64,000 nucleotides of DNA from Septoria linicola (Eukaryota > Ascomycota > Dothideomycetes > Mycosphaerellales > Mycosphaerellaceae), in NCBI GenBank assembly GCA_024114885.1, contig CP099427.1:1054001-1118000 (forward strand), written 5' to 3'. This document shows positions 1-13,254 of the stretch, in pieces (within the stretch, counting starts at the first letter, position 1; each line of letters starts with the position of its first letter). The notes below the pieces were generated by a model. It had not been told where the DNA came from, made no database searches, and worked only from the letters and a program-made list of their open reading frames with translations. The position numbers were made by a program, and so were the translations under genes.

Positions 1-649
1 TAGCCTACTACTAAAAGTAAGAACGATCTTGTAGACAAGCTACTAGAATAGGAGGCGTTAGATATATAGTTCTATTATACTCTATAATTTCTTAATCTAA
101 TAAAGTGTAATAGTATCTAACTTAAGGATACGACGTTTCTACCTACTATTACGAGGTATACGCTTCCGACGAGTATTCGTTTTTACTATAATAACCTTCT
201 TTCGAGGCTTAATAGGCTTCTAAGTAGTACTCTCTAGAATAGCTACTTTTAGTAGACTATACGATCGTAAACGCTAAGGAGGGCTTAAAGGGATCGATAC
301 TTAATTATCGCTCCTATATAGAGCGTCGTAATCGAAGAATAGTATAAGAAATAAAGGAAAAAGTAGAGATAGAAGGAAGGAAGTAAAGAAAGAAGAAGTA
401 GGTAGTTAGAAAGATACTAAAACTTACTAAGACGCTATAAGCTATAGAACCTCGGGTCTAAAGAGACACTAAGAAACTTACTAGATCCTACGTCTATACC
501 TAAATAGGAAAGTATTATACTAGGAAAACTACTACCGACTACGATTACTAACTATAAATCTTATCTTAATCAATTCTAGAAGCGTAGAACTAGAAGATAG
601 TTATAGTCGATATTAGTTTACTAGATCTATATAATTAGATATTAGTATA
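1..649. other. RIP-degraded repeat DNA, origin not identified
   Basis: This stretch is AT-rich, has no open frame of useful length in any direction, and almost lacks CA and TG dinucleotides while keeping CG, which is the signature of RIP acting on CpA. It lies directly left of the 5-base target duplication of the copia element that starts at 650, so it is the old target DNA of that insertion. A purine-rich run (about 350-420) is visible. I cannot assign it to a transposon family. Confidence 0.6.
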
Positions 650-926
650 TATTAAGAATATATCCTAGATAGTTAGTCTAGATATAGACATTTAAGTATA
701 GTTCTAGATACCTAAGGTATCTACCTAAGGCTTAGTAAGAGGTATACCTTACTTCTCTTTCTTCTCTTCTTAGATAAAAAACTTAATTAACTTTGTATTT
801 AGTTCCTAGCATATTACTACTATACTATGTATATAAGTTAGTTTAAGATTAATCCCCTATTCTTCTTTACTACGCTATACCCTCCTTAACATTATATAGT
901 ATATAATACGCCCTCTACTTTTAATA
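650..926 (+). repeat. 5' LTR of copia element A
   Basis: This 277-bp repeat matches 12,974-13,249 in the same orientation, and 6,147-6,424, 12,168-12,445 and 22,514-22,790 in reverse. The ends read TA...TA where less damaged copies keep part of TG...CA, as expected from RIP of the terminal dinucleotides. The target copy GTATA lies immediately upstream. Confidence 0.88.
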
Positions 927-3900
927 GGTTATAAGCCTAGGTTTATATACTAAATAGGAGTAACCTATATTAGTATAGGTTACTTGTATCCCTTATAGTT
1001 TATAGAAAACATTTAAGGCTTAGAAGTTTCCCTAACTATATTACTAACGAAGCTAGTTTGTACCTAGTAGTATATAAGTTAGTAAAGATCTCTATAAGAT
1101 AGTAGTATATTTCTGCTTTATTAATACCTATCTAGTTCTCTACTATTACACCTAGTATTACTAGAGTTAGAAGAGGCTACTTAGCCTTCCTACTACCTAG
1201 TAATAGAAACTCTACTAAGAGAGAAAGATCTAAGTCTTAGTAATTTCCTAAATACGAGGAATCTCTATCCCTTAGAGCTAGTCTCCTTACTATAAGAAAT
1301 TACTCTTCTCTAGAATCCTTAGCTAGTCTAAAGTATTCTACTAATTATTTATTCTATTTACCTATTTCTATAATAGACTAAGAGAATAAGAAGAGCTAAA
1401 GGATTCTAATCCTAAATAGAACTAACTAGAAGAGATAGTTCAAGCTATAGATAGATAGGCTAGAAGGAAAGGACTAGTTCTAGGTAATTAGCTAACTAAT
1501 TATTAGAGAGAACCTATATATAGTTTAGTAGGATACTAGTCTTTAGATATATATTACTTAGAATCAATACTTCTTAAAAGATAATATAGTATATAGGTTT
1601 AGTATTAGATATAGTATTAGTAAAGATAATAAGATAGAGCTAGAGATATAGTATATTACTATACTAGTAGCTAAGATATAGGTAATTCTCTAGAATAAGT
1701 ATAATAGAGTCCTAAAGTCCTATACTATAGGTCTAATTAAGTAGTTTGTTATATTTAGGATATTACCTAATAAGATAATTAGGGAAGTATAGAGATACCT
1801 TAGAGGCCTAGGTAAGAGGATTACTAAGATTAATCCTTAGGAAGCTTACTACTAGAGCTAAGAGAAAAGGCTAAAATATCTCCTATAGTCCCTACCTATA
1901 TTATACTAAGTAGCTAAGGATACTATTATAACCTAACTATCCTTAGATATAGATACTATTCTCCTTCTACTTAAGTCCTAAGAGGTAAGAGATAATCTAG
2001 ATAAGATAGATATAGGTTTAGCTATATTCTACTCTAGGTAGCTCTACTAAGGAAAGTCCTTACTAATATACTAGCTCTATAAGAAAGGGAAGTACTAGTT
2101 AAAGGATTGTCCTAACCTCTCTACTACTAAGAAACTATCCTAGTAGAGAAATAGTACTAAGAACTAGAAGGACCCTTAGAGATTATTCCTTAGAGAGAGG
2201 GTTAGAAGATCTTTTTTACTAAGGAATACTAGATATATTAAGAAAGCTATCTATAAGTTATTATTATATAATAAGCTAAAGAAGGTTGTCTAGAAAATAG
2301 GCAAGTAGCTTTAGAGAATAGAAAAGTCTAGAAAGCTTCTAAAGAAAGGATTTTTAGCTTAGGAGTCTAGTTCTAGTTCTAATTCTAGAACTTACTCTAG
2401 TTCTAGAAGTAATAATAATTCCCTATTAGAAGATAATAACTAAGATAAGTTGGCCTATTCTATAATTAAGGCTAAAAGCAAGTTATTACCCTAAGAATAG
2501 CTCTTAGATTCCTATACCTTATCCTATATAACTAACTAACTATCCTTCTTTAGATTAGTAAAGCTACTAAGGAAGAAAGTATAGATTAAGGTAGGAGGAG
2601 GATACCTCTATATAACCTACTCTAGGCTAGTATAGATAAAGAGAATCTTAGAAGGAGAAGTTCTACTTAATAGGGTACTATTTGTTCCTAATCTTAGAGT
2701 AAATCTTATATTATAGAATTAGTTTAGTAAGTAATTTAGAGTCTAGAAGCCTAATTTTACTCTTACCTTCCTAGATAGCTAAACAGTTATAAAGACTAAG
2801 CTAGTTAGAGGTATTCTATTTATTAGTAAGATATTACCTCTCTTATAGGAAAAGTTATATTACTTACTATATAATTCTATAGAGGTTAATAATACCTATA
2901 CTACCCTATTAGAGAAGGATCTAAAATAGTAAGAGCTATAGTATAGAAGATTTATATACTTTAGAAGAGGGTTACTCTTAAACCTTTATAAAGTTACTAA
3001 CCTAAAGGAAAGAATTCTAATTCCTAACTAGAAAGAGTATAAGTATAGGATCTATATAATAGGTAAGATAAAGAAACACCTAGGTAAGTCTATTAAGAGA
3101 AGACCTAAAAGATTAGCCCTTATATTAGTAGATATCTATAGACTATTACTATTATTAGTAAAAGGTTTTATATAGTAGCTTAAGATTATTAATAACTTCT
3201 TAAGAAAGAAATAAGTATTTCTACTTAAGGCTAGATTAGATATACTAACTACTCTTTAGAACTAGAGGATTAAGGTAGAAAGGTAGTTAGTAGCACTCCT
3301 TAAGTCTATAAGAGCTAATAATACTAGAGAGATTACTACTTTAATTAAATAATAGGAGAAGGACTTTAGAATTATTTTTAAACTAACTAAGGCCTATAAT
3401 TTACTCTAGAATAGAGTAGTTAAGAGGTCTATCTAAATATTAGAGGCCTCTATTAGAGCAATACTTAAAGAAAGTAAGATACCTATTAAGTTTTAGCTAG
3501 AAGCTCTTAAAGTATAGGTATATATAAGGAATAAGCTCCTAAATAGATCTAATATTAAGAGATTTAAGCTCTTACCTAATAAAGCTTTTAATAGGATTAA
3601 ACTAATAGTCTCCTACCTTAAAGTATAAGGATATAGAGCTATAGTATATATAGATATAAGAGTATAGCCTTAGTAGGTAAGGAGTAATAAACTAATAAAT
3701 AGAGGAAAGGATACTATATTTATTAGATACTATAATAATATAGTAAAGATATAGAAGTTCTAGAAGCTAGATATAAAGGCTATTAAGTAGTATACTAATA
3801 TAATCTTCTTTAAAGATAAGCTAGGTAGAGAATTAGACTTAAATATTAAGATTAAGAATCTCTCTAATTTAGCTCTAGAAAAAAGACCTATTAGAAGGCT

Positions 3901-6146
3901 AAGAACTATTAGCTAGCCTACTCTATAAGCTAATAGGAGTACTCTAGGTACTCCTAGTCTAGGCTAGTAGAAGCCTCCTCTCTCTTAGCTATTAGTATAG
4001 GTTTAGGAAAGAAAGAAACTTTTTATATAACTTCTATCTCTATTAGAAGATATAGGAGAGTATAGAAAATTCCTAGACTAAGAGAAAGTTAAGAAAGAAT
4101 CTAAAAATTCTACCTAAGAAACTATAGAAGTAGATTAGAAGTAGATAGCCTTAAGGTAAACTCTTAGAAAGAGGAAAGTATCCTAAGAACTTAATAGATT
4201 TAACTAGAAGCTAAAGCTAATTAAGCTTAAGCTAGATTAGAATAGTTAGCTAGATAAGGAAATGCTCCTAGAGTATTAGGCTTTCTTCTTAGCTATAAGC
4301 TCTATTAACCTAGGTATCCTATAGGACCTAGAATTCTTAGAGGAAGTTAAAGAGATTATATTCTTAGCTACTAAAGAAGTAGAAATATATAAATAGAAGG
4401 TTCTAATCCTAAGGAACTATAAAGAAGTAGTAAGTAATCCTAAGTAGGGTTATCTCTAGTAAGAAGCTATTTAGAAGGAGCTAGATATACTTATAAGTAA
4501 TAATACCTAGACTATAGTAGTCCTACTAAAAGGAGCTAACTTAGTTACCTTAAGATAGGTCTTTAATATTAAGAGAAAGCTTAGTAGAGCTATTAAAAAG
4601 TTTAAGGTAAGACTAGTTATAAGAGGGTTCTCTTAAAAGTATAGAGTAGACTATATAGAAACTTTTACCTCTATAGTTAGGTAGGATACTCTAAGAGGAT
4701 TTATAGCTATAGTCTATAAGAAGGACCTAGTTCTATACTAAGTAGATATAAATAATACATTTATAGAGAGCACTCTATATAAGGATATCTATATAATCCT
4801 ACTACTAGGTATTAACCTACTAACTAGTATAGTCTTATAAGTTCTAAGGAGTCTCTATAGGCTAAAGTAAGCTATAAGAGACTAGAATTAGCTATATATA
4901 TTAAAGCTGAAAGGAATAGGATTTAGATAATTAGAAGTAGACCTATATCTTCTAATCTATAAGAAAAGAAAAGACCTAATAATCCTAATCTATATTAATA
5001 ATATACCTATTACTATAGAGAGACTAGAAGATATCCTCTAGTTTAAAGACTAACTTAGTAAGGTCTTTAAGATTAAAGATCTTAGAGAGCTAGACAAGAT
5101 TCTTAGAATAAGACTAATAAGAAATAGATAGTAAGGCTAGCTAAAACTTAACTAGAAACATTATATCTAAGAGAACCTAGCTAAGATAGGAATAGGCTAA
5201 GAAACTATATTACTAACTCTTTTACTAATAGACAGCTATAAAAGTCTAAAGCCTACTAGACTAAATAATAAAAAGTATAATAAATAGGAGTACTAATCTA
5301 TTATTAGAACATAGATATAGCTTATAACTATTATAAGACTAGACATTTCATTTGCTCTTAGAAGATTAAGCTCCTATATTAGTAATCTAATAGTAGGATA
5401 TATAAAGGCTCTAAAGAAGCTAACTAGATACCTAAGATTAAACCTAGACCTTAGTCTAAGATACTTAAGGAATAGTTAAGGCTGTCTTACTAGATATATA
5501 GACTCTAACTATATAATAGACAAGACTAATAGAGTCTTAATCCTTAGATATATCTTCTTCCTTTATAGTATACTAATCTCCTAGATAAGTAAGAAGTAGA
5601 AATCTATAGCTATATCTATAATAGAAGCTAAATATATAGCTATAGGAGTATATATAAAACAGTTATAGTTCCTTAGTGCTCTTTTAAGAGAGCTTAGATG
5701 CCTAGAGTTAGTAAGAGAATATTCTTACTAACTAAGGATCCTTAGTAACTAGAAAACTATTACTAGAATTAGGCTAATTTAGCTAAAAGGTAATAACTAA
5801 GCTACTCTTACTCTAGTTAAGGACTTATATATTTATAACAAGTCTAAATATATTAATATCTTATATAATGCTATAAGAAAGCTCTAGTAGAATAGACTTA
5901 TCTCTATAGAATATATAAATATAAAAGAGATAGTAGTAGATAGTCTTACTAAGCTAAAGAATAGACTATAGTTTTAGGAGTTTGTAAGGTAGCTCTACCT
6001 TATATAAGAGATATATAAAAGATAACTCTAAGCTTTAGAGTTAAACTAAGAGGAGTCTAAAAGAAAGATTTTAGTTACTTAACTCCTCCTTAGTTAGACT
6101 TTATAAAGTCCTAAATACTCTTACTAATATTAGACCTATTACTAAC

Positions 6147-6424
6147 TGTTAAAAGTGGAGAGCGTTTATAGATACTATATAATGTCAAGAAGGGTATAGC
6201 GTAGTAAAGAAGAATAGGGGATTAATCTTGAACTGACTTATATATATAGTATAGTAGTAATATACTAGGAACTAAATATAAAGTTGATTTTGTTAGTTAT
6301 CTAAGAAGAGAAGAAAGAGAAGCAAGATATACCTCTTGCCAAGCCTTAGGTAGATGCCTCAGGCATCTAGAACTATGCTCAGAAGTCTATATCTAGACTA
6401 ACTATCTAGGATATATTCTTAATA
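6147..6424 (-). repeat. 3' LTR of copia element B
   Basis: This 278-bp LTR is in minus orientation. It still starts with TG at 6,147-6,148, and its far end TA (6,423-6,424) is a RIP-changed CA. It matches the LTR at 12,168-12,445. Confidence 0.88.
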
Positions 6425-9400
6425 CTCCTACTTATACTATATAGTCAGATCTTTTAATAGATTATCTATAGTACTCAAATACTAGTCCTAATCTTGATTA
6501 GTTATTAAGTACTTGCTTTTTAGACTAATAACTAGACAGCACTAACTATTAATCTAATAAACTTTCTATACTACTATCTCCTACAAAAAGGTAAAAGAAA
6601 TACTTTCTATAAGATCTTCCTCCTCTCTTATATAGGAGTGGATTGTTTAGGATATAGACTATCTAGTAAGTTACCCCTGTCCTTTCTTATAGCTAATTCT
6701 AATAGCTCCCTAGATTCCTTATAGCCTAGTCCCCTACTTAGTTATATTCTATATAGCTTCTTAGTTCCCTAATAGTCTTTAGGGTATACTATTCTTAGCT
6801 ATAGGGATCTTATATTAAGCTAGAGAGCAGAGTAACTACATACTAGTAGAGGAGATAATAGCTGCTATAGAGGAGGTCTTTAACATTAACTAGTACTTGG
6901 CCTTAGGGGGTGTCTAGTTCAGCTAGGTGCTATATAGTAATATTATAGTTAGTAATAGGTCTAATATTAGTAAGGGCATTTAGGACTTTATAAAGTCTAA
7001 CTAAGGAGGAGTTAACTAACTAAAATCTTTCTTTTAGACTCCTCTTAGTTTAACTCTAAGGCTTGGAGTTATCTTTTATATATCTCTTATATAAGGTAGA
7101 GCTGCCTTATAAACTCCTAAAACTGTAGTCTATTCTTTAGCTTAGTAAGACTATCTACTACTATCTCTTTTGTGTTTATATATTCTATAGAGATAAGTCT
7201 ATTCTACTAGAGCTTTCTTATAGCATTGTATAAGATATTAATGTGTTTAGACTTGTTATAAATATATAAGTCCTTAACTAGAGTAAGAGTAGCTTAGTTA
7301 TTACCTTTTAGCTAAATTAGCCTAATTCTAGTAATAGTTTCCTAGTTACTAAGGATCCTTAGTTAGTAAGAACATTCTCCTACTAACTCTAGGCATCCAA
7401 GCTCTCTTAAAAGAGTACTAAGGAACTATAACTGTTTTGTATATACACCTATAGCTATATATTTAGCTTCTATTATAGATATAGCTATAGATTTCTGCTT
7501 CTTACTTATCTAGGAGATTAGTATACTATAAAGGAAGAAGACATATCTAAGGATTGAGACTCTGTTAGTCTTGTCTATTATATAGTTAGAGTCTATATAT
7601 CTAGTAAGAAAGCCTTGACTATTCCTTAAGTATCTTAGACTAAGGTCTAGGTTTGATCTTAGGTATCTAGTTAGCTTCTTTAGAGCCTTTATATGTCCTA
7701 CTATTAGATTACTAATATAGGAGCTTAATCTTCTAAGGGTAAATGAAATATCTAGTCTTGTAATAGTTACAAGCTATATCTATGTTCTAATAATAGATTA
7801 GTACTCCTATTTGTTATACCTTTTATTATTTAGTCTAGTAGGCTTCAGACTTTTATAGCTGTCTATTAGTAAAAGAGTTAGTAATATAGTCTCTTAACCT
7901 ATTCCTATCTTAGCTAGGTTCTCTTAGATATAGTGCTTCTAGTCAAGTTTTAGCTAGCCTTGCTATCTGTTTCTTGTTAGTCTTATTCTAAGAATCTTGT
8001 CTAGTTCTCTAAGATCTTTGATCTTGAAGACCTTACTAAGTTAGTCTTTGAACTAGAGGACATCTTCTAGTCTCTCTATAGTAATAGGTATATTATTAAT
8101 ATAGATTAGGATTATTAGGTCTTTCCTTTTCTTATAGATTAGAAGACATAGGTCTACTTCTAATTGTCTAAATCCTATTCCTTTTAGCTTTAATATATAT
8201 AGCTGATTCTAGTCTCTTATAGCTTGCTTTAGCCTATAGAGACTTTTTAGAACTTATAAGACTATACTAGTTAGTAGGTTAATACCTAGTAGTAGGATTA
8301 TATAGATATCCTTATATAGAGTACTCTTTGTAAATATATTATTTATATCTACTTAGTGCAGAACTAGGTCCTTCTTATAGACTACAGCTATGAATCCTCT
8401 TAGAGTATCCTACCTAACTATAGAGGCAAAAGTCTCTATATAGTCTACTCTATACTTTTAGGAGAACCCTCTTATAACTAGTCTTGCCTTGAACTTTTCA
8501 ATAGCTCTACTAAGCTTTCTCTTAATATTAAAGACCTATCTTGAGGTGACTAGGTTAGCCCCTTTTAGTAGGACTACTATAGTCTAGGTGTTATTACTTA
8601 CAAGTGTATCTAGCTCCTTCTAAATAGCTTCTTACTAGAGATGACTCTACTTAGGATTACTTACTACTTCCTTATAGTTCCTTAGGATTAGAACCTTCTA
8701 TTTGTGTATTCCTACTTCTTTAGTAGCTAAGAATATAATCTCTTTAACTTCCTCTAAGAATTCTAGGTCCTATAGGATACCTAGGTTAATAGAGCTTATA
8801 GCTAAGAAGAAAGCCTAATACTCTAGGAGCATTTCCTTGTCTAGCTAACTATTCTAATCTGGCTTAAGCCTAATTAGCTTTAGCTTCTAGTTAAATCTAT
8901 TAAGTTCTTAGGATACTTTCCTCTTTCTAAGAGTTTGCCTTAGAGCTGTCTACTCCTAATCTACCTCTATAGTTTCTTAGGCAGAATTCTTAGATTCTTT
9001 CTTAACTTTCTCTTAGTCTAGGAATTTTCTATACTCTCCTATATCTTCTAGTAGAGGTAGAAGTTATATAAAGAGTTTCTTTCCTTCCTAAACCTATACT
9101 AATAGCTAAGGGGGAGGAGGCTTCTACTAGCCTAGACTAGGAGCACCTAGGGTACTCCTACTAGCTTATAGAGTAGGCTAGCTAATAGTTCTTAGCCTTC
9201 TAATAGGTCTTCTTTCTAGAGCTGAACTAGGGAGATTCTTAATCTTAATGTTTAAGTCTAATTCTCTACCTAGCTTATCTTTAAAGAAGATTACATTAGT
9301 ATACTACTTAATAGCCTTTATATCTGGCTCCTAGAACTTCTATACCTTTACTATATTATTATAGTATCTAACAAACATAGTATCCTTTCCTCTGTTTATT

Positions 9401-12167
9401 AGTTTGTTACTCCTTACCTACTAAGGCTATACTCTTATATCTATATATACTATAGCTCTATATCCCTATACCTTGAGGTAGGAGACTATTAGTTTGATCC
9501 TATTAAAAGCTTTATTAGGTGAGAGCTTGAATCCTTTAATATTAGGTCCATTTAGAAGCTTGTTCTTTATATATACCTGTGCTTTAAGGGCTTCTAGCTA
9601 AAACTTAATAGGTATCTTACTTTCTTCAAGTATTGCTCTAATAGAGGCCTCTAATGTTTAGATAGACCTCTTAACTACTCTATTCTAGAGTGAATTATAG
9701 GCCTTAGTTAGCTTAAGAGTAATTCTAAAGTCCTTCTCTTACTATTTAATCAAAGTAGTAATCTCTCTAGTATTATTAGCCCTTATAGACTTGAGGAGTA
9801 CTACTAACTGCCTTTCTGCCTTAATCCTCTAGTTCTAAAGAGTAGTTAGTATATCTAATCTAGCCTTAAGTAGAAATGCCTATTTCTTTCTTAAGAAGTT
9901 ATTAATAATCTTAAGCTACTATGTAAAACCTTTTACTAATAATAGTAATAGTCTATAGATATCTACTAATATAAGGGCTAATCTTTTAGGTCTTCTCTTA
10001 ATAGACTTACCTAGGTATTTCTTTATCTTACCTATTATATAGATCCTATACTTATACTCTTCCTAGTTAGGAATTAGAATTCTTTCCTTTAGGTTAGTAA
10101 CTTTATAAAGGTTTAAGAGTAACCCTCTTCTAAAGTATGTAAATCTTCTATACTATAGCTCCTACTATTTTAGATCCTTCTCTAATAGGGCAGTATAGGC
10201 ATTATTAACCTCTATAGGATTATATAGTAAGTAATATAACTTTTCCTATAGGAGAGGTAATATCTTACTAATAAATAGAACACCTCTAACTAGCTTAGTC
10301 TTTATAACTATTTAGCTATCTAGGGAGGTGAGAGTGAAATCAGGCTTCTAGACTCTAAATTGCTTACTAAACTAATCCTATAATACAAGATTTACTCTAA
10401 GATTAGGAACAAATAGTATCCTATTAAGTAGAACTTCTCCTCCTAAGATTCCCTTTATCTATACTAGTCTAGAGTAGGTTATATAGAGGTATCCTCCTCC
10501 TACCTTGATCTATACTTTCTTCCTTAGTAGCTTTACTAATCTAAAGAAGGATAGTTAGTTAGTTATATAGGATAAGGTATAGGAATCTAAGAGCTATTCT
10601 TAGGGTAACAACTTGCCTTTAGCCTTAATTATAGAATAGGCTAACTTATCTTAGTTATTATCTTCTAATAGGGAATTATTATTGCTTCTAGAACTAGAGT
10701 AAGTTCTAGAATCAGAACTAGAACTAGACTCCTAGGCTAAAAATCCTTTCTTTAGAAGCTTTCTAGACTTTTCTATTTTTTGAAGCTACTTGCCTATTTT
10801 CTAGATAACCTTCTTTAGCTTATTATATAATAATAACTTATAGACAGCTTTCTTGATATATCTAGTATTCCTTAGTAAAGGGGATCTTCTGACCCTCTCT
10901 CTAAGGAATAATCCCTAAGAGTCCTTCTAGTTCTTAGTACTATTTCTCTACTAGGACAGTTTCTTAGTAGTAGGGAGGTTAGGACAATCCTTCAACTAGT
11001 GCTTCCCTTTCTTATAGAGCTAGTATATTAGTAGGGACTTTCCTTAGTAGAGCTACCTAGAATAGAATACAGCTAGACCTATGTCTATCTTGTCTAGATT
11101 GTCTCTTACCTCTTAGGACTTAAGTAGAAGGAGAATAGTGTCTATATCTAAGGATAGTTAGGTTATAATAGCATCTTTAGCTACTTAGTATAATATAGGT
11201 AGGGACTATAGGAGATATTTCAGCCTTTTCTCTTAGCTCTAGTAGTAGGCTTCCTAAGGATTAATCTTAGTAATCCTCTTACCTAGGCCTCTAAGGTGTC
11301 TCTATACTTCTCTAATTGTCTTATTAGGTAATATCCTAAATATAATAAACTGCTTAATTAGACCTATAGTATAGGACTTTAGGACTCTATTATACTTGTT
11401 CTAGAGAATCACCTATATCTTAGCTACTAGTATAGTAACATACTATGTCTCTAGCTCTATCTTATTATCTTTACTAATACTATATCTAATACTAAACCTA
11501 TATACTATATTGTCTTTTAAGAAGTATTGATTCTAAGTAACATATATCTGAAGACTAGTGTCCTACTAAACTATATATAGGTTCCCTCTAATAATTAGTT
11601 AGCTAATTGCCTAGAACTAGTCCTTTCCTTCTAGCTTGTCTATCTGTAGCTTGAACTATCTCTTCTAGTTAGTTCTATCTAGGATTGGAATCCTTTAGCT
11701 CTTCTTGTCCTCTTGGTCTATTATAGAAATAGGTGAATAGAATGAATAATTAGTAGAATGCTTTAGACTAGCTAAGGATTCTAGAGAAGGGTAATTTCTT
11801 ATAGTAGGGAGACTAGCTCTAAGGGATAGGGATTCCTCGTATTTAGGAAATTACTAAGACTTAGATCTTTCTCTCTTAGTAGAGTTTCTGTTACTAGGTA
11901 GTAGGAAGGCTAAGTAGCCTCTTCTAACTCTAGTGATACTAGGTGTAATAGTAGAGAACTAGGCAGGTATTAATAAAGTAGAAACATACTACTATCTTAT
12001 AGAGATCTTTACTAACTTGTATACTACTAGGTACAAACTAGCTTCGTTAGTAATACAGTTAGGGAAACTTCTAGGCCCTAAATGTTTTCTATAAACTATA
12101 AGGGATATAAGTAACCTATACTAATATAGGTTGCTCCTATTTAGTGTATAAACCCGGGCTTATAACC

Positions 12168-12445
12168 TATTAAAAGTAGAGGGCGTTTGTAGATACTATA
12201 TAATGTCAAGGAGGGTATAACGTAGTAAAGAAGAATAGGGGATTAATCTTGAACTAACTTATACACATAGTATAGTAGTAATATGCTAGGAACTAAATAC
12301 AAAGTTGATTTTGTTAGTTATCTAAGAAGAGAAGAAAGAGAAGTAAGATATACCTCTTACTAAGCCTTAGGTAGATACCTCAGGCATCTAGAACCATGCT
12401 TAGAAGTCCATATCTAGACTAACTATCTAGGATGTATTCTTAATA
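12168..12445 (-). repeat. 5' LTR of copia element B
   Basis: This is the 278-bp partner of 6,147-6,424. The internal sequence next to it (about 12,135-12,167, read on the minus strand) would hold the primer-binding site. I could not match it to a tRNA 3' end with confidence. Confidence 0.88.
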
Positions 12446-12973
12446 CTAACTATAATATTACTATATAGTACCTAGCTAAACTAGATACCCTCTAAGGCTA
12501 AGTACTAGTTAATATTAAAGACCTCCTCTATAGTAGCTATTATCTCCTCTACTAGTATATAGTTACTCTACTCTCTAGCTTAATACAAGATCCCTATAGC
12601 TAAGAATAGTATACCCTAAAGGCTATTAGAGAACTAAGAAGCTATATAGAATATAACTAAGTAAGGGACTAGGCTATAAGGAATCTAGGGAGCTATTAGA
12701 ATTAGCTATAAGAAAGGATAAGAGTAACTTACTAGATAGTCTATATCCTAAACAATCTACTCCTATATAAGAGAGGAGGAAGATCTTATAGAAGGTATTT
12801 CTTTTACCTTTTTATAAGAGATAGTAGTATAGAAAGTTTATTAGATTAATAGTTAGTACTATCTAGTTATTAGTCTAAAAAGTAAGTACTTAATAACTAA
12901 TTAAGATTAGGGCTAGTACTTAAGTATTATAGATAATCTATAGAAAGATCTAACTATATAGTATAAGTAGGAG

Positions 12974-13249
12974 TATTAAGAATGTATCCTAGATAGTTAG
13001 TCTAGACATAGACATTTAAGTATAGTTCTAGATACCTAAGGCATCTACCTAAGGCTTAGTAAGAGGTATACCTTGCTTCTCTTTCTTCTCTTCTTAGATA
13101 AAAACTTAATTAACTTTATATTTAGTTCCTAGTATATTACTACTATACTATATATATAAGTTAGTTTAAGATTAATCCCCTATTCTTCTTTACTACGCTA
13201 TACCCTCCTTAATATTATATAGTATATAATACGCCCTCTACTTTTAATA
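12974..13249 (+). repeat. 3' LTR of copia element A
   Basis: This 276-bp LTR is in plus orientation and is followed at once by the target duplication GTATA (13,250-13,254). It has no strong polypurine tract before it, only a short AGTAGGAG-like run, which RIP may have eroded. Confidence 0.87.
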
Positions 13250-13254
13250 GTATA

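Larger units (their letters stand above)
6147..12445 (-). mobile_element. Ty1/copia LTR retrotransposon B, minus orientation, nested in element A
   Basis: This is a complete 6,299-bp element of the same family as A, inserted in the opposite orientation into A's 3' non-coding region. The target duplication is CTAAC (6,142-6,146 and 12,446-12,450). Both LTRs are 278 bp. On the minus strand, gag lies at the right end (CCHC-like knuckle about 10,980-11,045), then integrase, reverse transcriptase (YVDD-type box near 8,095) and RNase H (about 7,440-7,520). It keeps many more TG and some CA dinucleotides than A or C, so it has been hit less by RIP, in line with being the later insertion. Stop codons are still everywhere, so no protein can be made. 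Confidence 0.92.
650..13249 (+). mobile_element. Ty1/copia LTR retrotransposon A, RIP-inactivated, split by nested element B
   Basis: This is a full-length element in plus orientation. Its LTRs are at 650-926 and 12,974-13,249, and it is flanked by the 5-base target duplication GTATA (645-649 and 13,250-13,254). Without the nested insertion (6,147-12,445) and its duplicated target it measures about 6.3 kb. Reading through the many stop codons, the order is gag with a CCHC-like knuckle (about 2,070-2,115), integrase (about 3,000-3,900), reverse transcriptase with a degraded YVDD-type box near 4,990, and RNase H near 5,590-5,650. Integrase lying before reverse transcriptase is the Ty1/copia order. 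About 0.5 kb of non-coding sequence (12,446-12,973) precedes the 3' LTR. CA and TG are nearly gone, so the element is dead. Confidence 0.9.

Noticed and set aside
12135..12167. Primer-binding site of copia element B
   Set aside because: The GGTTATAAGCCCGGG-like sequence next to the LTR does not end in the complement of a tRNA CCA end, so I could not assign a tRNA.
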